DNA of 64,000 nt, taken from contig OY759274.1 in the NCBI GenBank assembly GCA_963662155.1, positions 48,829,577-48,893,576 on the forward strand, written 5' to 3'. This DNA is from Lamellibrachia columna (taxonomy: Eukaryota > Annelida > Polychaeta > Sabellida > Siboglinidae). Under the pieces are notes generated by a model, which searched no databases, was not told where the DNA came from, and saw nothing but the letters and a program-made list of their open reading frames with translations. This document shows positions 10,340-22,321 of this stretch, piece by piece; within the stretch, counting starts at the first letter, position 1; every line of letters starts with the position of its first letter. Both the position numbers and the translations under genes were made by a program.

Positions 10340-11483
10340 CCCAGTACCAATCTTTTCATGATGGCATTCAAAGCAGCTATCTTCCTTTCAACATGTGTGT
10401 GCTTGGGACACGTGCACTGAATACGATCACTGAACCTTGGGATCCTCACATTTGGCGGACGGAATTTCTTGAATATTGTGAACTTGTAAGGGAAGGCTTG
10501 ATTTTCATCTCACAAGATTTTGTATGCATCTTCAACTGTCATGCTCAGAAGACACTTTGCCTTGTGTTGTTTGAAAGCAGATCACACTGTTTTCCCTGTT
10601 ACAGTTCTACTAATGTCTTCTCTGAAGAAGAAATCCTGGATTCGATTCATCCATTGTGGGGATACCCTGTCTTTTCTAAATTTGGCAGTCCCAGCGAGCA
10701 TGCTAATATCCCTGTACACTTTACCTTTAGAAACATCCAGTGTTTAGCCATTTGTTTTAGATTTTCTTGTATTTTCTTTTGATCCTGAGGGCATGATTTG
10801 ATGATATTTGTCTGCCAACATCCCTGTCCATGACAATCCCTTTAAATTCTGGCATTAAACTGTTTGGTTGGTGCACTTGTTTTAACCATAATCCCACATT
10901 TCTTGTATGCTTTTCTGGAGGTAGGTGTGGCAGAGAGGATAATAGACTGAAGTGCTTCTGCTCTGTGTGTTCTGTGTTGTGGCATCCTTTCAAGTATTTT
11001 TTTCTTCCTTTTCTTCAGCTGCGTCTTCTGACAATATCCCATCATCTTCAGCACCAACAGTGTCTTCTAGCATGCTTTGCTTTACCATCCCTTTTTTCTA
11101 TCACTATCTTTTTCTTTAATCTACGATTTTTTTTACCCGTCAATTGTTTTCTACTACACTGTATAGGCCTTGTTCTGCTTCTCATATTCTCTTCTTTCAG
11201 CAGGTGTCATCAGTTTCACTTGTTTCTTTACTCCTCTCGATCTGACTGTCCTTTCCACCCATTCAGTTTTAATCTTTCTATGCTTTTACTGTCTCAGTCT
11301 CTCAACTCCTTGATGTTTCCTATTTTCCCTCTGTCATAGTTAGCCGCTTAGCATCCCAGTTCTTTTGTTGTTGTGTGGCATCCTTCTTTCAAAGTTTTCT
11401 GAATTCTCTTTTAATTTATCTCCGTTTCCTTTGGCGCTCTCTTGCCTTCAGCTTTTTCACTTCTATTGGATCAGGATGATCCA
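10340..11483 (-). pseudogene. Decayed gene of mobile-element character (basic N-terminus, CxC-x2-H motif)
   Basis: The minus strand read from 11483 starts MDHPDPIEVKKLKARERQRK, a very basic segment. It then has many stops and frameshifts, a stretch with KFRKDRVSPQWMNRIQDFFF then REDISRTVTGKTV, and finally KKFRPPNVRIPRFSDRIQCT then CPKHTHVE. The last exon could end at a GTAATA donor near 10343. The order basic region, FF-x-x-D-x-SR-x-x-x-GK, then RPPNV with C-x-C-x2-H resembles a multi-copy family seen in many invertebrate genomes that I believe is transposon-derived, but I cannot name it. No full frame survives. Confidence 0.55.
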
Positions 11484-14400
11484 TTTTGCTGTAAAAATAA
11501 AGTAATTTCCAACATGGATAGTGTAACACATTTTTTGTGTCGGGTATTCAAATATCTTTGCTACTTTGCATCATAATGATCGTTTTACAACAATGATATT
11601 CAATTCTTAATATCATCAGCTCAATCATAATATGATATCCTATTTTTTTATTTTAAAAACTTCTTATCACTAGCCATTTTGCTTAAGTTTTAGGCAAGGC
11701 AAAAAATTTAACAACTCTTCAGGTTTTTGATTTGAAAACAAAAACATTGTATTGTTCGATAACAAAGTTACATTATCTAAATGGAACTGATGGTACTTCT
11801 CCTTTGAGCCAAATTAATAATAGGGGATGGTATCATGACACTTCAAAAGCAGTACAAAATGAGTTGATTTAGAACTGATAATACAAAAAACAGATGCATA
11901 TAATTATGTTATAAACATGGTGAGGGCAGCAAAATCAGATGTACTCATTTAGCTAGTTGAGGGATCTAATATACTTCATACTTCTCCACACAAAAATGTC
12001 AAGCAAAATAGACAGATTTCTTTCATTTGTATGAATTTACTTGATAATCAGATACAGTATATACCTGTGGCTTTTTGAACAATTTACACCCTTAGATCAG
12101 ATGATTTCAGCACAGACACCTGAAAGTCTTGAGTCAACATGTGCAAAGAAAATGTTGAACAGCTAAGCTTAGAACTGCTTACTCAACTGATTTAGCCTAT
12201 CTCAGATCCGATTCTTTGGTGTCCGAATATATAGTGTATGAATAATTTATGTAACATCTGCAGTCGATTTAATAAAAACTGCCTATTTTTGTTCGAATCA
12301 TCTACAAAAAAATATTTGAATTAGATCTGGTAAGGATCAAAACAGTGGATATCCAAAATGTTAAACACTGTGTGAGTCAATGCTGATCATGGGCGTGACT
12401 TCCATCCTCTCGCCAATCACATGACAAAGTTAAAAACTATCAATTGAGGAAGCACCTTTAAGATATCTAAATATTTGGGGTTTGTCTTTTGTTTTACATG
12501 GGTAATTAGCATAATATGTAGTGCCATCTGCATAATAAAGTAACATTAACAAAACAGCTGTACACTACAACCAACTATGAATATATTGCCAGCCAATTGT
12601 TGGCAAAATTATGATGTTTGCGACAATACAATAGTGGATATTTTCCAAAGTAGGCATCTGTTAGTATTTAGTTAATAACAGGTAACATTACATGGCTCAT
12701 GTAGTTTTACTTTGTTTTAGTGTAATTTCGACCAAGAGAAAGATGGTTTATAACAGTTTAGTTTACTCACAGGTGACATCATCATGCTCATAAAGCATCT
12801 CATCTGCAACAACCCAATCTTACCATTTGAAAGTGTACTGGCCTAGTAACTGTTATTCTAAATTAGAATGTATCATACCAAAACATCTGGACATATGCCA
12901 TTTATCGTATAACTGCAAATAAAATCAATTTACTACAGCAAATTGAGCATTCTGGTACTTATGTCGCATATGTCACAGTGTGACAGGCGTGATATTTCGA
13001 GTGATGGAATTGATAAATCCTTTGCTACTTCATAACACCAACTCACTGATTAATGATTTTGTATATTTGAATTGCTAATGGTTCAAGCTGTATAGCATAT
13101 TTAAAAATATTTTTCTCCCTCTTACTTTTCTGGAAAAATAGGGTGTGACAGACGCGACATAAAGGGACGACATTTTTTGCAGTTTTCCACAAAAAAATCT
13201 GTATGACTTACAATGTTTGTTCAATTTCTTTTTTTGGAAATCAATTGAGGATGGGTTGTAAGGCAGACTTTTTTTTTAAATATTGATGTAGCCACTTACC
13301 TTTTTCTTAGACAGATTGTGATACAGCTACTGCCCAAAACTGCTGTCTCTTGAAAAACAGGTTGAGGTTCCCACCTCAATAACTCAGCAATGGGTGGGAG
13401 TACACAATTAATTTTTTTCACCTAAATATACCTTGGGGTATATATTCAACACACAAAAAAAATAAAAGGAGGCATCTACATCTTCATGTAATTTTTATTT
13501 TTACACAAAATGCCATCATCGAAAGTTTTTACATTTTTATGCAAAAATACCCCCATTTTTAGGCCCTCATATAGCTGTAGGAGAGGCAAATCTTGATGAA
13601 ACTTGCCAAAGTTGTCTTTGCTGAAAGATAAGACCATTTTTTATTCCTAACAACAATTAAAAGTGGGATATTAATCTAAACAACCAAACAGCAAAGCTCA
13701 TAAGTTTTGAAAATCAAAGTGTTCCATTTTTCGTGACTTTGCTCATATATCAAAAGGAATTCAGTTGTAACTTCACTACGGTACGGGAAAACTCTTGATT
13801 CTAGCATCTGCCCATATTTATTTATTATCGTTGTCCTGAGTCTTGCCTTTACGCAATATGACCACAACTCTTATTCTAAGGATGATTTTTTATCATATTT
13901 GTTATATACCTTTCTATAAGGCTTAATCCAGAAAGTAAATAAGATAACAATGTCACAGCGAAAGAAGTGACTTCAAACAGAGTAACCGAACGAGTGTTGT
14001 CCATGGACTATCACAGTGGTATCTGAATTTGTGACAACTTTTGTGAAAATATGAAAAATTACAGTGCAATCCATATGATAAAGTGTAATAATGTAACAAC
14101 ATTGTTGCATATTTTCAATACAAATTAAAACATGGATGTAAAAATAAAATGTTGTGACACCCACCTTGTTCCTACCCATCATTGCCACAGTGAGCGGCCT
14201 CAGCTGTTCCACTTCCACCACCTCAACTGTTCGACTTCACCTTTACCACCTTTCCAACCAACCTTTACAGAAAATAAAATCATTCCCATAGGCACTGCGT
14301 AGATCAGCATTTTCAAATCTGGCTGCAATCGTATCGTCATGTGATACCCCTTTATGGTGGCATACCAAAATCATTCCGTGAAAGCAGTCACATAAACAAT

Positions 14401-14842
14401 AACATTTGACAAACCTGAAAAATTGGAATTTACCAAAAATCCTGTTAAATGTGAAAAACTGTAAATTTCTTACAAAGTTATGCAATGTTTGATTAAAAAT
14501 CAAGCAATTTTATGAATATTAGTTTGAAAAAACTCATTAGTATATTCAAAGAGACAGTAAGCAGGATTCATTGGTTCGCAATGCTCTGGAAATCTAGTGT
14601 ACATGATCTATGATTTATCAAGTGTCAAAATCGACCTATAATTAAATTATATGACTGGTTTTCAGCTAATATTATGTCATTGTTTAGACTTGGCTGTCAA
14701 ACAAATAATAATAACTTGACAAGCAGGAGTGTTCCATAATGTGTCCACCTATAGATTGTGGTGCAACTTGATATTTGATACTTTCTCAAACAAAAAAATC
14801 CCTATTAATAGCCTGGCCCTAGCTGTTCTGTTCAGTGTTTGC
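11484..14842. other. Mostly AT-rich non-coding DNA; possible body of a decayed element
   Basis: Contains the dispersed repeat copy at 12.18-12.48 kb and three of the 17-bp motif copies. Two minus-strand ORFs of 82-86 codons (13973-14221 and 14243-14503) may be remnants of the same mobile gene, since the second has a stretch VSHDDTIAARFENADL that reads like protein, but this is weak. Confidence 0.35.
12180..12480 (+). repeat. Dispersed repeat copy (about 300 bp)
   Basis: Matches 22600-22810 and 22990-23240 over agatccgattc, tatgtaacatctgcagtcg, atttaataaaaa, aaaacagtggatatcc and gtcaatgctgatcatgggcg. Divergence is roughly 10-15% by eye. Confidence 0.85.
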
Positions 14843-14870
14843 GGGTGGGTGGGTGTTGGGAGGGAGGGGG
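14843..14870 (+). other. Strong G-quadruplex motif
   Basis: Six G-tracts of three or more within 28 bp: GGGTGGGTGGGTGTTGGG followed by AGGGAGGGGG. Loops of 1-3 nt predict a very stable parallel quadruplex. It stands alone in AT-rich DNA, upstream of no recognised plus-strand gene. Confidence 0.85.
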
Positions 14871-16268
14871 TGTTTGGAAGGGTGAGCGTTTGTTGTTGCA
14901 GCTGCATGGACTGAAATTATTCTGCGTGTCATACTGTGTTACTTCTGATGTAAACTGTTTTGCCTAAAGCCATCAGTTTTTGCCATTTTGTTTACATGCA
15001 TCAAGACAGCAATAAGTGCACATGTATTCTACATGCTTTTCAATGAATATGCTACAGGACAAAATGGCTCAAAAGGGTAACTTTTGTTTAGCAAAATCTG
15101 ATGCCGTGTGGTCTATGGCCCAAATGACCACAGGTAATGCTAGCCTAGCTAATGATGGAGATGAATCTGTTTCAGGCACAATTTTCACACTTACACTGCA
15201 TGCACAAAATAATTGTGGTGGGAGAAGCGCCTGTCACCTTCTCGTGGTTCCTACTGTGGATCACAACAGCAAACTTTGCTGTCGTGTGAACTAAGAACAG
15301 CGCGCACTGACACTATCTTGTAAATCGTCGATATTGTGTTTGTTTGTTTTATACTTAGGGGCTTCGTGCTCTGCAAAATCATATCAGTTGCTGATTCGAG
15401 ACGGTAGGTGCAAGGATTTGTGACCTTAACCTGTCTAAAGGGTATCCACTAAATATTCAACTGCTACATTATTCACACAGCTTGACGTCTAAAATGATGG
15501 TGATATGGAGTCTGTTTGTTACAAAGGAAACACATATTTGGCTTGGTTGCAGTATTGACAGTAGCAGTCCGACCCATGTTTGCTGTTGTGACCGACTATG
15601 TGCAAGGGAAACATCGCCATGTCTTCGGGATGTTTTACAACTGAGCCTCATTTGTTGTCTAGGCATTTCAAGACGTACCTCTTTGACAGGCTATACAATG
15701 TTGGTTAGTGCCACAAGGTAAAGAACATAACAAGTTACATGCTTCCTGATATGCTCTCATTGAAATTTCTTGTTTTATTCAGTGGAATAGTAGTTTTGTA
15801 TGTTATTATGCTGAATCAAACCCCTAAGAATGTAGAATATTATATTACATAACATATTAGCTGTCACACCATCGTGGGACCACTACCTGAATAAATGAGT
15901 TCACATGGACAGTACATTTTTAATTGCACATTCCAAATTTGCTTCTTTCATATTTGTATACCTTGTACAGATATACATTGGGCTTTTAGAGTCATTCTTA
16001 CAAATACCTGTCATAAGTTTTTACTTTGTCATGCTTCACGTGTTGTGTCATAAACTGTTGAATAACAACAGCAGATTATTTGTTAACAACTTCTGCTTGA
16101 AGATAGGTGTCTGTGAGGTCAGGGAATTTATCAAATCGTGGCTGTAGAATTTAGCTCATGCCTGGTCAGCCTTCTGTGTTGGAAGCTGCCACCAATCCTG
16201 AAGGACTAGTTTGCACCACTCTCAAAGTCATCCTGGCTTAGTCGTGGCAACCAAACCCCACTACTAAC
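14871..16268. other. No confident gene
   Basis: A plus-strand ORF at 15016-15294 (92 codons) contains DKMAQKGNFCLAKSDAVWSM followed by AQMTTG and a GTAATG donor-like site. It might be an exon but nothing supports it further. The stretch 15300-15440 is relatively CpG-containing for this region (cagcgcgcac, tcgtcgat). Confidence 0.35.
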
Positions 16269-16386
16269 CTCACTGGGTTCCTGTTGGATTGTAGCATCTG
16301 ATAGTTTGTGGTAACAGTGGCTGTCCTTGAAGCTGCCAACCTTCATCTTAATTCCTCCAGCAGGTAGACATTTCTCCTCAATCTTT

Positions 16387-16461
<75 letters not shown>

Positions 16462-16481
16462 TCATGTGTTGTTTCCTCCAT
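16269..16481 (-). CDS. Candidate first coding exon with a polyserine tract
   Basis: ATG at 16481 has a good context (ACAATGG). The 71-codon reading is MEETTHD, 24 serines from the CTA/AGT repeat, then RKIEEKCLPAGGIKMKVGSF and KDSHCYHKLSDATIQQEPSE, ending at GAG then GTTAGT, phase 0. The non-repeat part has ordinary protein composition and a plausible donor. The open frame also continues past the donor to 16206. No homologue recognised. Confidence 0.4.
16387..16461. repeat. (CTA)25 trinucleotide microsatellite
   Basis: A 75-bp uninterrupted CTA run. If the minus-strand exon is real, it codes serine (AGT) on that strand and would be length-polymorphic in frame. Confidence 0.97.
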
Positions 16482-16731
16482 TGTAAAATCCCAGGTAAAT
16501 CCAAGTAAAATTACTATTGAAAGTGACAAAACCGTTATCTGAATACAAAGCCGTCTAACCCACCTGAGAATCTAGATGAAAGTGACAGGAGACCAGTATA
16601 TTGCTGGGGGAGACATATTCACACTAGTGCAGCCTCCATCTGATAAGTTACATCAAAGCAGAGCAATTCGCATTATGATATAATTACTTAGCAGTTAACT
16701 TTTGTTTATTTCCGTGAATGAGACACTTGTC

Positions 16732-16983
16732 TCACCTTTCCTCAAGTCCATGTGAAGAACACACATTTATTGGGAGTTGAGAAAATCCTGGACAGGCCCA
16801 GCTGTTATCTGATATGACCTCGTGAGCTGACTTAACTCTTCCACAGGGAATGTGAGTTTCTGAGTACTCCACTAAGTAGGTTATGTAATGTTGTACAATT
16901 CGACAAGTTGAGATGTCTGGCTTTACAGTAATCCACACTTGAAGGTGATGTTTGGGTCTGTTTACATAGGTGTATTGTAGCAT
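16732..16983 (-). CDS. Possible minus-strand exon, weak
   Basis: Open frame containing VWITVKPDISTCRIVQHYIT, then VEYSETHIPCGRVKSAHEV and ending HGLEER. A good donor (AAAG then GTGAGA) follows the ER codons at about 16736. The frame is open for 83 codons but the composition is not decisive. It lies between two other minus-strand exon-like segments. Confidence 0.25.
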   Translation of the reverse strand: MLQYTYVNRPKHHLQVWITVKPDISTCRIVQHYITYLVEYSETHIPCGRVKSAHEVISDNSWACPGFSQLPINVCSSHGLEER

Positions 16984-17209
16984 AAGGTAAAGCTAGCAAT
17001 TATAATTTTCAGTATGAAAAAACAACTGGCTATATAGAATTTAATTACAGAACAGCCTCTGTCTTACAGCAAGTTACATCTCTATGGAGCCACTTTCAAT
17101 CAATAAAAACAGGCAGTATTGTGTTAGTCAAAATGTATATTTTGGTCATGCACCATTTCCAAAGTGCATGTAGCAATTCAAGGTATTTCAATGCAGTAGT
17201 AAAACTTAC

Positions 17210-17275
17210 ATTTTTCGAGAAATCTTGAATCCTTCAGATGTTTCCAAGTGTCGTCTGCCATAGTCAATCTTATTC
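17210..17275 (-). CDS. Candidate minus-strand exon
   Basis: Reads KIDYGRRHLETSEGFKISRK and then M split across a strong donor (AAAAAT then GTAAGT). The possible acceptor upstream (gaataag) is weak, so the 5' boundary is uncertain. Composition and donor quality suggest genuine coding sequence. It could belong with the exon-like pieces at 16.3 and 17.5-17.9 kb. Confidence 0.45.
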
Positions 17276-17489
17276 ACAGGTGTCAGTCAGCCGCTAGTAA
17301 GTGATGTCGTGACATGACGATTGATGTATAGCTCACAAGATTGCTGACTGACTGGCACAGTCTAAGTTATTTTTCTGTTGATGGTTTGATGTATTTTTAT
17401 CACTTGTCTGTCTGATGAAACTAAAGTAGGGGAAAATAGAAAGTTAAAATGATTGAGAAGTGTTATGTTTTCTATTTGTTTCACATGTG

Positions 17490-17905
17490 TCAAATCTACT
17501 CCCTGCTGGCATAATTGTGATCAGTAGACTTTCTTGATCGCAATGAATAAGGATGATCTTCCCTGTTTGCAGTTGGAAGTGTTGTCTTGCTGCGGTGACT
17601 ACTTGTGACCACTGGTTTAACTAGTGCTGCTGGTGTTGCTGAAGCTGGCTTTTTTTTCCTTTACGAGTAGCTGGTTTTGAATCAAGCTGACACGTCAGGT
17701 ATCAATCTTCAGGATGGTGTTTTCTTTTTGAACCAAAGTAGTTCTGTATGCGCTTTAACTTGGTATGACGGAAGTGCAGACATATTGATGATCGATGTTT
17801 GTATTGTGTCTGGTATTCCACCTCATACTGGATTTGTTTGACAGCTTTAGCGACATGCCAATCTCTCGTTATAAGACAATGTACATTCTCCAACTTGCCC
17901 AACAT
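17490..17905 (-). pseudogene. Minus-strand coding remnant broken by a stop and a homopolymer slip
   Basis: From 17905 the frame reads MLGKLENVHCLITRDWHVAK, then AVKQIQYEVEYQTQYKHRS, SICLHFRHTKLKRIQNYFGS and KRKHHPED, then a TGA. The same frame resumes YLTCQLDSKPATRKGKK up to an A8 run. After a one-base shift it continues KPASATPAALVKPVVTSSHR and NREDHPYSLRSRKSTDHNY before a stop near 17490. The lysine/proline-rich tail looks like a disordered nuclear-protein end. Either a pseudogene, or a real exon with a polyA indel and a true stop. Its 5' side abuts the LINE tail at 17906, so the original exon may have been cut. Confidence 0.4.
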
Positions 17906-20702
17906 TGTATTTTATTGTATTGTATTTTATTCAGTTCCAACAGGTCCGAAGACCCAGTAATAGGACTGATAACAAAATATTAGAACAAAACAAATAAATA
18001 ATAAAAACAGTAAGAACAATAGTTATAATAATGGTATAAAACCACACAATACTGACATTACTAACATAGCAAGCTAAGCCAGCATTATACATAGAAATGT
18101 TTTTGAACTACAAATCTGAAGGTATTGGCTCCAAAAAATATATCACAAGTGGGTTCAGTTAAATACAGTGTGTTAAAAGTAGTCACATCTATTTAAAACT
18201 GAATATTTCCTAATGTTGATTCTGGTACTGGAAATTCTGTATTTTGGATTTGTAACATAGCTACTTAATACATTTTGTTTTAACTCGTTCCATTTTGTCA
18301 ATAAAAGTACATTGCTATGGATTCCAAATAACACTGCAATACTCCAACTAGCTTCTTAGCTGAGATATATACAAAGATCGCAAATCTTGTACATAGGTAA
18401 ATATTGTGCAAACACGCTTAATAAAACCACACATCTTGAAAGCTTTAGAGACATTATGACTAATATGATCTTTAAAATCCAAATTACTCTTCAATGTGAC
18501 TACGAGATCTTTGACAGCAGTGACCCTGGGTAGAGACTGGCTTCAGATGGCATAGTCAAAAGATAAGCATTTATTTTTGTTAGTGAAAGTTATTATGCAG
18601 CATTTGTCTGCATTAAGTTTGAGCTGGGGGAGAAGCCTTGATTACCACACTTACAACAATCTGCAACAAGATCTGGCAGACAGGAGAATGGCCCACCCCA
18701 TGGACTCAGTCACTGATCATAACACTTCCCAAGAAAGGCAATCTACAGATGTGCCAAAATTACAGAACAATCAGCCTCATCAGCCACCCGAGCAAAGTCA
18801 TGTTGAAGATACTACTCAACAGACTCAAACCCTAGGCAGAAGAGATTATCGCTGAAGAACAAGCGGGTTTTCGAGCAGGACGGAGCACCAGTGAACAGAT
18901 CTTCAACCTTAGAATCCTTTGCGAGAAACACCTTCAACATCAGCAAAGCCTGTATCATGTCTTTATAGATTTCAAGAAGGCCTTTGATAAGGTATGGCAT
19001 GCGGCCCTATGGGCAACAATGAGGAAGTACAACATTGGCCCCAAGCTTGTCCGAACCATTGAACACCTATATGACAATGCCACCCGTGCAGTAATCTTCA
19101 ACAGCAGCCTAGGAGACTGGTTTCGAACAACAGTCGGAGTTCGACAAGGATGCCTACTATCACCAACGCTCTTCAACATTTTTCTGGAAAGGATCATGAC
19201 TGATGCTTTAGAAAACCATCAAGGCACTGTCAGCATTGGAGGCAGGACAATCACCAACCTTCGTTTTGCTGACGACATCGACGGCTTAGCAGGAGATGAA
19301 CAAGAACTAGTCAATTTAGTGGAGCACCTTGAAAAAACATCTACATCATACGGCATGGAGATCAGTGCCGAAAAGACCAAACTGATGACGAACAACACAC
19401 AAGGCATCAGCACAGAGGTCAAAGTTAATGGACAGAGACTTCAGACAGTAACAAGCTTCAGGTACTTGGGATCAATTATCACAGATGAGGGTTCCAAACC
19501 GGAGATACTTGCCAGGATTGCACAGACAACAGCAGCACTAACAAGGTTGAAACCCTTATGGAACGACAGAAACATCACGGTCAGTTCGAAGATAAGGCTG
19601 ATGCGCTCCCTTGTCATGTCCATCTTTCTGTACGCTTGTGAAACATGGACCCTCTCAGCAGATCTACAGAAGAGGATACAAGCCATGGAAATCAGATGCT
19701 TTCGGAAGATCTTGCGCATATCATACAAAGACCATGTTACTAACGAAGCTGTCCGCAACAAGATCAAAGAAGCCATCGGACCATATGATGACCTTCTTAC
19801 AACAGTTAAGAAGCGTAAACTGAAGTGGTACGGTCATGTATCACGATCATCTGGCCTTGCAAAGACTATCTTGCAAGGTACCGTAAGAGGGGGGAGACGA
19901 AGAGGTAGACAGGAGAAGAGGAAGGGAAGACAACATCAAAGAGTGGACAGGAATGGAGTTCGCTGACTCCCAGAGGGCTGTCGAGAACAGGGAAACGTGG
20001 AGAGAGCTGGTTAGAAAGTCATCAATGGTGCCCCAACGATCCTTACGGGTTATGGGAAAGTGAAGTGAAGTGAAGTGAAGTTTGAGGTGCGAGGTCTCAC
20101 ACCAGAGACACACCCTGTCCAGATCCTTCTCCACTAACTGACAATCGGTCACCGACGAAGTGATATTTCACATGAATCAACATGTACACCGGACAACACC
20201 GGCTTCAAGTCGAATGCTTGCCTTCGAGTACCAAACGTTGTTTTCGGTTGAGCAGGTAGGACTGCAACCATTGTATGCATTGCCCAGAATACCCATATGA
20301 TTCAAGCTTGTGAATTAATAGTGAGTGAGTGGCATACTGAGTTAGACGCTTTACTAAAGTCCAAGTAAACATAATCAACTTGTTGCTTGTTGTCAATAGC
20401 TTCAGAAATGGAGTCCAAGTAACAAGCTAGGTTAGATACTGTGCTTCTACACTTCACAAATCCGTGATGGCTGCCCGAAATTGTGTTACGCACATGGTTA
20501 TACAATGAGTCATATACCAGTTTCTCAAAAACTCTACTAAATAGTGGTAAAAGAGAAATAGGTATGTGGTTACAGACATTTCGTTTTGGCTCCTTTCTTG
20601 TACACAGGAATAACATTTGTACTATTAAAATAAGTTGGAAAAGTTCCACAGTTTAAGGGCATTAAAAAGTACAGTTAGTGGACCTGCCAATTTTGTGGCA
20701 CA
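17906..20702 (-). mobile_element. Second LINE family, 5'-truncated, split by a nested RTE-like insertion
   Basis: The minus strand has an RT fragment in 20090-20702 (VIPVYKKGAK, then PISLLPLFSRVFEKLVYDSL, DYVYLDFSKA, HHGFVKCRSTVSNLA). The downstream RT part lies in 17906-18614 (LKLNADKCCIITFTNKNKC, VKDLVVTL, LEYCSVIWNP). The text is continuous across the insertion: ETSHLKL ends on one side and LKLNADKCC resumes on the other. The 3' end near 17906 is a short A-rich tail of AATAAAATACAATAC type. Stops and frameshifts make it inactive. Confidence 0.85.
18624..20077 (+). mobile_element. 5'-truncated RTE-like retrotransposon, 9-bp target duplication AAGTTTGAG
   Basis: Target duplications lie at 18615-18623 and 20078-20086. 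The 3' tail is (AAGTG)n. The main open frame is 19019-19966 (315 codons) with the RT motifs VRQGCLLSPTLFN and, at residues 83-86, FADD, followed by GLAGDEQELVNLVEHLEKTS. Upstream text (EEQAGFRAGRSTSEQIFNLR) lies before a one-codon change in the frame near 18835. Near 19918 an extra base shifts the end relative to the copy at 28.5 kb. The catalytic aspartates survive but the endonuclease is absent, so it is dead on arrival. Confidence 0.92.
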
Positions 20703-22299
20703 TCATCTCTCAAGAGTAAATACTGTGGACTCCATCTCTCATCAGTAAATATCATGGCCTACATCTCTTATGAATAAATGCCCTGTACTCCATCTATCAT
20801 GAGTAAATGCTGTCTACACCATCTCTCTTGAGTAAAAGCTGTGTACTCCATCTCTTGTGAGTAAATGCTGTGGACTCCATATCTCGTGAGTAAGTACTAT
20901 GGACTCCGCCTCTCATGAGTAATTACTGTGAACTAGTGAAGAAGAAGAAGGGGGAACACAAATTAATAACACGGAAAAGGAGGAGAGCAACAATTGCATC
21001 TCACATGTGTAAATGCTGTAGACTCCATCAGTTGTGAGTAAATACTGGCCATTCCATCTCTTATGAGTAAATGCTGTGGGCACCACCTTCCATAAGTAAA
21101 TGCAGTGGATTGCATATCTCAACAGTAAATGCTGAGTACCCCATTTCTCAGTAATTGCAGTGGACTCCATCTCTCGTGAGTAAATACTATATACATCATC
21201 TCTCATGAGTAAATGCTGTGGACTCCATCTCTCATAATTAAATGTTGTGTACTCCATATCTCATAAGTAAATATTGTGTTCTCCATGTCTCATGAGTAAA
21301 TACCGTGTTCTCCATCTCTTATGAGTAAATTGTATGGACTCCATCTCTCATGAGTACATGTCGTGAACTCCATCTCTTATTAGTAAATGCAGCTTACTCC
21401 AACTGTCATGAGTATATGTTGTGGACTCCATCTTTCTAGAGTAAATGCTGAGTACTCCATCTCTTGGGAGTCAATTTTGTGGACTCCATATCTTGGAAGT
21501 AAGTGTAAGTGTGGACTCCATATCTTGTAAGTAAGTGTAAGTGTGGACTCCATCTCTCATGAGTAAAAGCTGTCGACTCCATCTGTCATGAGTCGATGCT
21601 GTGTAATCCATCTCTCATTAATAAATATTGTGTACTGCATCTCTCATGACTAAATGTAAATTCTTTGGACTCGTGAGTATATGCTGTTGACCCCTCATTA
21701 GAAAATGCTGTAGATTCCAACAATCATGTGAAAGTGTTATGAACTGCAACGCTTATGGGTAAATACTGTACTGTATCTCTCATGAGTAAATGCTGTGGAC
21801 TCCATTTCTCATGAGTAAATTCTGCGTAATCCATCCACCAAGAATAAATGCTATGGACTCCATCTCTCATGTGTAAGTGTCATATACTTCATCTCTCCTG
21901 ATAATATATTGTGGACTCCATCTCTCATGAATAAATGTCATGTACTTCATCTCTCTTGAGAATATATTGTGGACTCCATCTCTCATAAGTAAATGTCATG
22001 TACTTCATCTCTCTTGAGAATATATTGTGGACTCCATCTCTCATGAGTAAATGTCATGTACTTCATCTCTCTTGAGAATATATTGTGGAGTCTCATGAGT
22101 AAATGCTGTGTATGGGCTACAGGGAAAAGGGAGAGAGCAACAATAGCATATATCATGTGTAAATGCTGTGGACTCCATATGTTTTCAGTAAATGCTGTGG
22201 GTTACGTCTCTTCTTAATAAATGCTGTGGACTCCTCCTTTCATGAGTGAATGCTTTGGATGCCATCTCTTTACAGTCAATGCTGTGGACTTCATGTGTA
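20703..22299. repeat. 29-bp satellite, block 1
   Basis: Diverged tandem copies of a 29-bp unit, consensus tgtggactccatctctcatg followed by agtaaatgc. The unit contains the 8-bp palindrome ctcatgag. Non-unit spacers occur at about 20932-21000 and 22108-22145, with gaagaagaag and aaaaggaggagagcaacaat. Period 29 means three units make a 29-residue reading in every frame; those ORFs are not genes. Confidence 0.95.
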
Positions 22300-22321
22300 C
22301 ACTGCCAAAAATAATTTTCTT

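Larger units (their letters stand above)
9885..13160. repeat. Dispersed 17-bp motif TGTGACAGAYGYGACAT, six copies
   Basis: Copies lie at 9885-9902 (minus), 10138-10154 (plus), 10159-10175 (plus), 12961-12977 (minus), 12979-12995 (plus) and 13144-13160 (plus). The 12961/12979 pair is head-to-head with one base between, forming an imperfect palindrome. The copies bracket the decayed minus-strand mobile-element-like gene at 10.3-11.5 kb, so they may be subterminal or regulatory repeats of the same element. That link is inference. Confidence 0.75.

Noticed and set aside
15016..15294. 92-codon plus-strand ORF as a gene
   Set aside because: Some protein-like text and a GTAATG site, but no partner exon, start context or recognised family.
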